Source: Niastella sp. (lineage in GTDB: Bacteria > Bacteroidota > Bacteroidia > Chitinophagales > Chitinophagaceae). Taken from it: 64,000 nucleotides of DNA. Positions within the stretch are counted from its first letter, which is position 1. Every line of letters begins with the position of its first letter. The translations under genes and the position numbers were made by a program. Below are positions 60,551-64,000 of this stretch, in pieces. The stretch is taken from positions 1,240,001-1,304,000 of the forward strand of contig JADJVM010000008.1 of the NCBI GenBank assembly GCA_016710595.1, written 5' to 3'. The notes beneath the pieces are model-generated. The model ran no database searches, was not told the DNA's origin, and saw nothing but the letters and a program-made list of their open reading frames with translations.

Positions 60551-61099
60551 TTAGGGTTGTAATATTTTTTTTAATTCTAAAATTGCGGCCCTCATTCTCG
60601 TTTTAATAGTTCCCAGCGGTATTCCCAATTGTTTTGATATTTCATCCTGAGTAAACCCTTCAAAATAAGCCATGTTCATAATCCGCTTATGTTCCTGGCT
60701 CAGCCGGTTTAGTTGGTTTCGTATGCCTAATGCATCAAATTTTTCGTCTTCATTTATATTATTACTTACATAATCTACGGCCTTCTCTGAATTTTGGATT
60801 TTTGATTGCTTCTTAAAACTTTTGCTTCTCAACGTATCAATAGCAAGGTTCCGGCTTATATTGAGCATCCAGGTAAATAAACGGCCTTTTGATGTATCAT
60901 AGGTTGAAAAATTATTCCAGATTTTTACAAAGACTTCTTGTAATACATCTTCTGCTAATATAGTATCCTCTATTTTTTTAAGGATTACGGCATATAAAGC
61001 ACCAGCATAATTATCATATAAATATTCAAACGCCCGTTTATCATTACTTTTTAGCAATGCAACCAATTCTTCTTCAGTATATGTGAATGTTTGCGACAA
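60551..61099 (-). CDS. ECF RNA polymerase sigma factor (SigK-like)
   Basis: A 182-residue ECF sigma factor with region 2 (FEYLYDNYAGALYAVILKKI, DVLQEVFVKIWNNF) and region 4 with helix-turn-helix (EGFTQDEISKQLGIPLGTIKTRM). Gene order with an RskA-type anti-sigma factor one base downstream is typical of the SigK/ECF19 type. The start is a TTG at 61099; the reading frame is closed by TAA a few codons upstream. It should drive the local genes with CATCC-N16-CGTA promoters. No such site is seen upstream of the sigma gene itself. Confidence 0.92.
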   Translation of the reverse strand: MSQTFTYTEEELVALLKSNDKRAFEYLYDNYAGALYAVILKKIEDTILAEDVLQEVFVKIWNNFSTYDTSKGRLFTWMLNISRNLAIDTLRSKSFKKQSKIQNSEKAVDYVSNNINEDEKFDALGIRNQLNRLSQEHKRIMNMAYFEGFTQDEISKQLGIPLGTIKTRMRAAILELKKILQP

Positions 61100-61259
61100 A
61101 AATTAATTCTAATCCTTAAAGTTATCATTCAAAAAAATAAAAACAGAATAATTTTTTATATACAGCATAATTTTTTATTATTCAAATACCCGGATTGGTA
61201 AAACCGGGGTATTGGTAACCTTGATATTGCCATTTTACAAATATTTTTATTACGAATGC

Positions 61260-61793
61260 TTACAGGCTACGATCTGGTTTAAAATCCAGTGATATGGAAT
61301 TCATACAAAATCTTTTATAGGTTGGTGGGGGACCATCATCAAAAATATGGCCCAGGTGTGAGCTGCACCTATCACAAATTACTTCGGTACGGTGTATGCC
61401 AAGCGAGTTATCATCTTTATAAATCACATTGTTTTTTCTAATAGCTTCAAAAAAACTCGGCCAGCCGCATGTACTGGAAAATTTTGCATCAGATCTAAAT
61501 AAAGCATTTCCACAAACAGCACAAAAATAAGTTCCTTTTGGGTTTGTATCCCAATATTTACCGGTAAAAGCCTGTTCTGTAGCGGCTTCCCTGGCTACGG
61601 CATATAAAGCTGGCGAAAGAATTTTTTTCCATTCTTTATTACTCACATGTAGTTTAGCCGTATCTATATTGGAATAATATGGATTCTTTTGATGGCCGGA
61701 AATTTCGTTTTTAGTTTTTATGTTTGCAGGCTGACATCCGGCATACGAAATAAATAAAAACATATATCCCAATAAAAAAATAAAGGATCTCAT
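61260..61793 (-). CDS. msrB: methionine-R-sulfoxide reductase lipoprotein
   Basis: A 177-residue MsrB with a lipoprotein signal (SYAG-C, C20), so it should act in the periplasm on oxidised methionine residues. The zinc cysteines are C91/C94 (CAVCG) and C140/C143 (CDRC), and the catalytic Cys is C163 (RFCMNSISLDF), with GWPSFFEAI present. CATCC-N16-CGTA lies 43 bases upstream, the same as for the ferritin operon, which suggests control by the sigma factor at 60551. An envelope methionine-repair role fits this. Confidence 0.93.
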   Translation of the reverse strand: MRSFIFLLGYMFLFISYAGCQPANIKTKNEISGHQKNPYYSNIDTAKLHVSNKEWKKILSPALYAVAREAATEQAFTGKYWDTNPKGTYFCAVCGNALFRSDAKFSSTCGWPSFFEAIRKNNVIYKDDNSLGIHRTEVICDRCSSHLGHIFDDGPPPTYKRFCMNSISLDFKPDRSL

Positions 61794-61836
61794 TTTGATA
61801 AAATTTAATCTTAAATAAATAACCTACTCCTACATG

Positions 61837-61861
61837 TACGTATTTTTCTTAAAGCCGGATG
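61837..61861 (-). promoter_or_regulatory. candidate ECF promoter CATCC-N16-CGTA of msrB
   Basis: On the minus strand CATCC (61857-61861) and CGTA (61837-61840) are exactly 16 bases apart; the CGTA is 43 bases before the ATG. It is identical in both elements and spacing to the ferritin-operon site. Confidence 0.6.
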
Positions 61862-61930
61862 AAACAAAATGTTAAATGAAAATGGCCTCCACATTAAATG
61901 AATCCGAATTCTTAACTCTTTTACCTCCAT

Positions 61931-61960
61931 AAAAAAACCGCTCCATGCAGAAGCGGTTTT
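61931..61960 (-). terminator. intrinsic terminator of the modular T9SS gene
   Basis: Stem AAAACCGCT / AGCGGTTTT with a nine-base loop, followed on the minus strand by a T-tract; it lies 21 bases after the gene's stop. Confidence 0.85.
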
Positions 61961-61981
61961 AGGAATAAAATTATTTTTAAA

Positions 61982-64000
61982 TTACAGAACCAGGAAAGTT
62001 TTTCTTTCCTTATACCCATTGGGGCTTTGTATTTCAAAAGTGTACATTCCAGCTCCCAGGTTGCCCGGTAAGCGGAAGCTTTCATCAATAAATCCTACTT
62101 GGAGAATATAATCTTTACGATATACAATTTGACCTACACTATTAAATATAGAAACGCTGTAATGATCGGGCCGCAGGTTCTTTACAGAGAAATGCATACT
62201 ACCACCACGGCTTACAGGTACATTATATAAAATAAATCCTTCGGGTAATGAAGTGGTTGTAAAGCTATCTATGATTCCATACCCGGCGCCACCGCCATTA
62301 ATAGCATAAGCCTTATAATAATATTGAGTGGCAGGAACTAAAGAGGATGCCATAACACTAAAGCTATTTCCTGATAAGTTACTTGCAGCGATGCGTGTAC
62401 CTGTACCATTTATAAAATTACGGATGCCGCTGAACTCAATTCCATAAGACGTTACAGTACTGCAACCTGCATCATCAATGATACCGCTCAGCAAAGCAGC
62501 ATTTGGTGTGACGCTGGCAGAAGTGCCGGTAGTAAGTGCTGGTACGCCATTTACACCGGCTGCTGTTATATTTACATTTATAGTTGCAGCGCCACCACCA
62601 CTTACGGGAATGCTTCCATTATAATTTTGTATTGCAGTAGGTGTGAATTTTACATACACTGTTTGTGTATAAGGCCCGCCTGGTTGCGATAAAGATAATG
62701 AGGCCGAATAAGTTCCTGTTTCTGTAGTAGCAAAACTAAAACCGGTACGGGGGCCCACCATCACATTACTGCTATTTAAAGCAGTACTTGAAATGGTGAA
62801 ACTATAAGGCCCTGCAGTTGTGTTAACGCAGATATTACCAAATGCTGTTAATGGAGTTGCTGTTAATACAGGTGCGCTTGTTGTAAAAGATCTTTCACTA
62901 CCATAAGCTGTACCCCCTGCATTGGTTGCAAATGCTTTATAATAATAAGTAGTAGAAGGTGCCAAAGTTGATAAATCTGCACTAAATGCACCGCCACCCA
63001 AATTGGTAGAAGCTATGGAAGTACCGCTGCTAAACCCACTTACCGTACTATATTCTACGCCGTAAGCCGTAATGGCTGTACAACCGATAGAAGAGATAGA
63101 TCCGGAGAGTGTTGCGGTGGTAGTTGTAATTCCTGAAGCAGAACCACTTACTACAGTAGGCGGATTATTATTTCCGGCACCACTTGCAGCTACTGTTACA
63201 TCCGGCGCACCGCCACCGCTGATGGTTATATTACCATTATATGATTGTGAGGCAGTAGGTGTGAACTTCACAAATACATCTTGTGTGTAAGTACCGCCAG
63301 CTTGCGTTAAACTTAAAGAGGAACTATAGGTACCCGCAGCAGATGTAGCAAAACTAAATCCTGCTAATGGGCCCACTGTAATATTAGTTGCTGTAAGGTT
63401 TAGTCCATTAATAGAAAAAGAATTAGGCCCTGCCGTAGTATTTATACAAACATCACCAAATACTGGAAGACTGGTTGCCGATAAAGTTGGCGTAGTGGGC
63501 AACATCCCGGTACCGCTCACCGCTACCGCAATGGCAGTAGCAATGCCGCCACCCATATTGGTTACATCACCGGTTTTTATACCAGCCGACTGTGGAGTAA
63601 AACGAACATAAACTGGTGTTGCAGCCAAAGTAGCAGCACTATATGCAATGGTGGTTGTAGCTGCCCAGGTTGTATTATTATTTGAAACTTCAAAATCAGC
63701 CGGGGCTGTAACGGTAATATTACCCGGCGCACCTGTTAATGAAGATCCGGAAAGGCTATACGTTTGAGAAGCTGAAGAGCTACCCACTGTGATCGTACCA
63801 AAATCAACAAGTGTACCTGTTGCTGTTAACTCAGGAGGCATAGCACCACAGGTTACAGCTGGGCTGGAACTATTGCGTGGCGCAGGTGTAGTTACATCAA
63901 AATCAGCACCATTATTATCAGTATCTGTACAGCCATTATTTTTTCGGATAGCTGCCAGGGTAGAACTCAACGGAGCAGTAGCTGCGCTTCCTTCGTAACA
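61982..64000 (-). CDS. modular secreted protein with T9SS sorting domain, 5' end outside the window
   Basis: The reading frame stays open to the window edge at 64000, so the N-terminus is missing; the TTG at 63970 is not a convincing start. The visible 672 residues begin with the end of what looks like a lamin-tail-type domain (GCTDTDNNGADFDVTTPAPRNS). Next comes a choice-of-anchor/ASH-like module (about 50-155) and then two copies of a two-module unit: a beta-sandwich starting LSATSLPVFGDVCINTTAGP and LTATPLTAFGNICVNTTAGP, each followed by an FN3-like module ending YYYKAFATNAGG or YYYKAYAINGGG. It closes with a T9SS type A sorting domain ending FLVL. It is probably a surface enzyme or adhesin; the missing part decides which. 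Confidence 0.8.
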   Translation of the reverse strand, partial: CYEGSAATAPLSSTLAAIRKNNGCTDTDNNGADFDVTTPAPRNSSSPAVTCGAMPPELTATGTLVDFGTITVGSSSASQTYSLSGSSLTGAPGNITVTAPADFEVSNNNTTWAATTTIAYSAATLAATPVYVRFTPQSAGIKTGDVTNMGGGIATAIAVAVSGTGMLPTTPTLSATSLPVFGDVCINTTAGPNSFSINGLNLTATNITVGPLAGFSFATSAAGTYSSSLSLTQAGGTYTQDVFVKFTPTASQSYNGNITISGGGAPDVTVAASGAGNNNPPTVVSGSASGITTTTATLSGSISSIGCTAITAYGVEYSTVSGFSSGTSIASTNLGGGAFSADLSTLAPSTTYYYKAFATNAGGTAYGSERSFTTSAPVLTATPLTAFGNICVNTTAGPYSFTISSTALNSSNVMVGPRTGFSFATTETGTYSASLSLSQPGGPYTQTVYVKFTPTAIQNYNGSIPVSGGGAATINVNITAAGVNGVPALTTGTSASVTPNAALLSGIIDDAGCSTVTSYGIEFSGIRNFINGTGTRIAASNLSGNSFSVMASSLVPATQYYYKAYAINGGGAGYGIIDSFTTTSLPEGFILYNVPVSRGGSMHFSVKNLRPDHYSVSIFNSVGQIVYRKDYILQVGFIDESFRLPGNLGAGMYTFEIQSPNGYKERKTFLVL

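Overview
The window is ordinary chromosomal DNA of a low-GC, AT-rich-intergenic member of the Bacteroidota, most likely the Chitinophagaceae or a close relative. Support for this: a fused MurF/alanine racemase, gliding-motility genes gldF and gldG, several secreted proteins ending in type IX secretion (T9SS) sorting domains, a Porin_10-type outer-membrane protein, DUF1573 and GLPGLI-like proteins, and many promoters with the Bacteroidota -7 element TAnnTTTG. I see no insertion sequence, prophage, integron or CRISPR array. The family placement is inference from gene content.

Layout. 1-4 kb: a free-standing B12-binding subunit of an acyl-CoA mutase, a TRIC/YadS-like membrane protein, a crotonase, an NlpC/P60 lipoprotein and fumarase C. 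4-9.5 kb: a secreted PQQ-type sugar dehydrogenase, a large T9SS protein and a lipoprotein made of three Cys-to-Cys repeats. 9.5-16.3 kb (minus): gldF-gldG-terC-murF/alr, then lspA with its own promoter. 16.6-18.1 kb: a VWA protein. 18.1-20.2 kb (minus): iscS-iscU-iscA. 20.3-23.5 kb: methylmalonyl-CoA epimerase, a gamma-carbonic-anhydrase-like protein, a 59-aa lipoprotein, an AI-2E family permease and a small secreted protein. 23.6-26.2 kb (minus): a dodecin-like protein and a fused 2-oxoacid dehydrogenase E1. 26.3-27.4 kb: two DUF1573 genes, the second with an apparent frameshift. 27.5-32 kb: the oxidative pentose phosphate operon gnd-zwf-pgl followed by a trypsin-like protein. 32-41 kb: aminotransferase, T9SS subtilase, RsmB-type methyltransferase, 2-oxoglutarate dehydrogenase E2, and a dockerin-like / T9SS protein pair. 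41-46 kb: radC, prs, rplY, yidC and a GLPGLI-like protein. 46.3-48.1 kb (minus): tRNA-Ser, tRNA-Pro and dnaA. 48.5-57 kb: a DUF3127 protein with an SSB-like tip, an FAD oxidoreductase, a Nat-type ABC exporter, a porin, purine nucleoside phosphorylase and sucC. 57.3-61.8 kb (minus): two Tat-type ferritin-like proteins, a fasciclin protein, an anti-sigma/sigma pair and an MsrB lipoprotein. The window ends inside a modular T9SS protein.

The most interesting region is 57.3-61.9 kb. The SigK/RskA-like sigma and anti-sigma genes sit among the ferritin-like, fasciclin and msrB genes. The sequence CATCC-N16-CGTA occurs exactly upstream of both the ferritin-like operon and msrB, with a variant (AAACC-N16-CGTA) upstream of the fasciclin gene, each 39-55 bases before the start codon. 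This reads as a small local ECF regulon for the cell envelope and oxidative or metal stress. It parallels mycobacterial SigK/RskA, which control fasciclin-domain proteins.

Second-tier observations are the frameshift at an A7 tract in a DUF1573 gene, the dockerin-like/beta-sandwich pair in which only one partner carries a T9SS signal, the 84/85/84-residue Cys repeats, a dodecin lacking both flavin-contact residues, and a set of nearly leaderless promoters.
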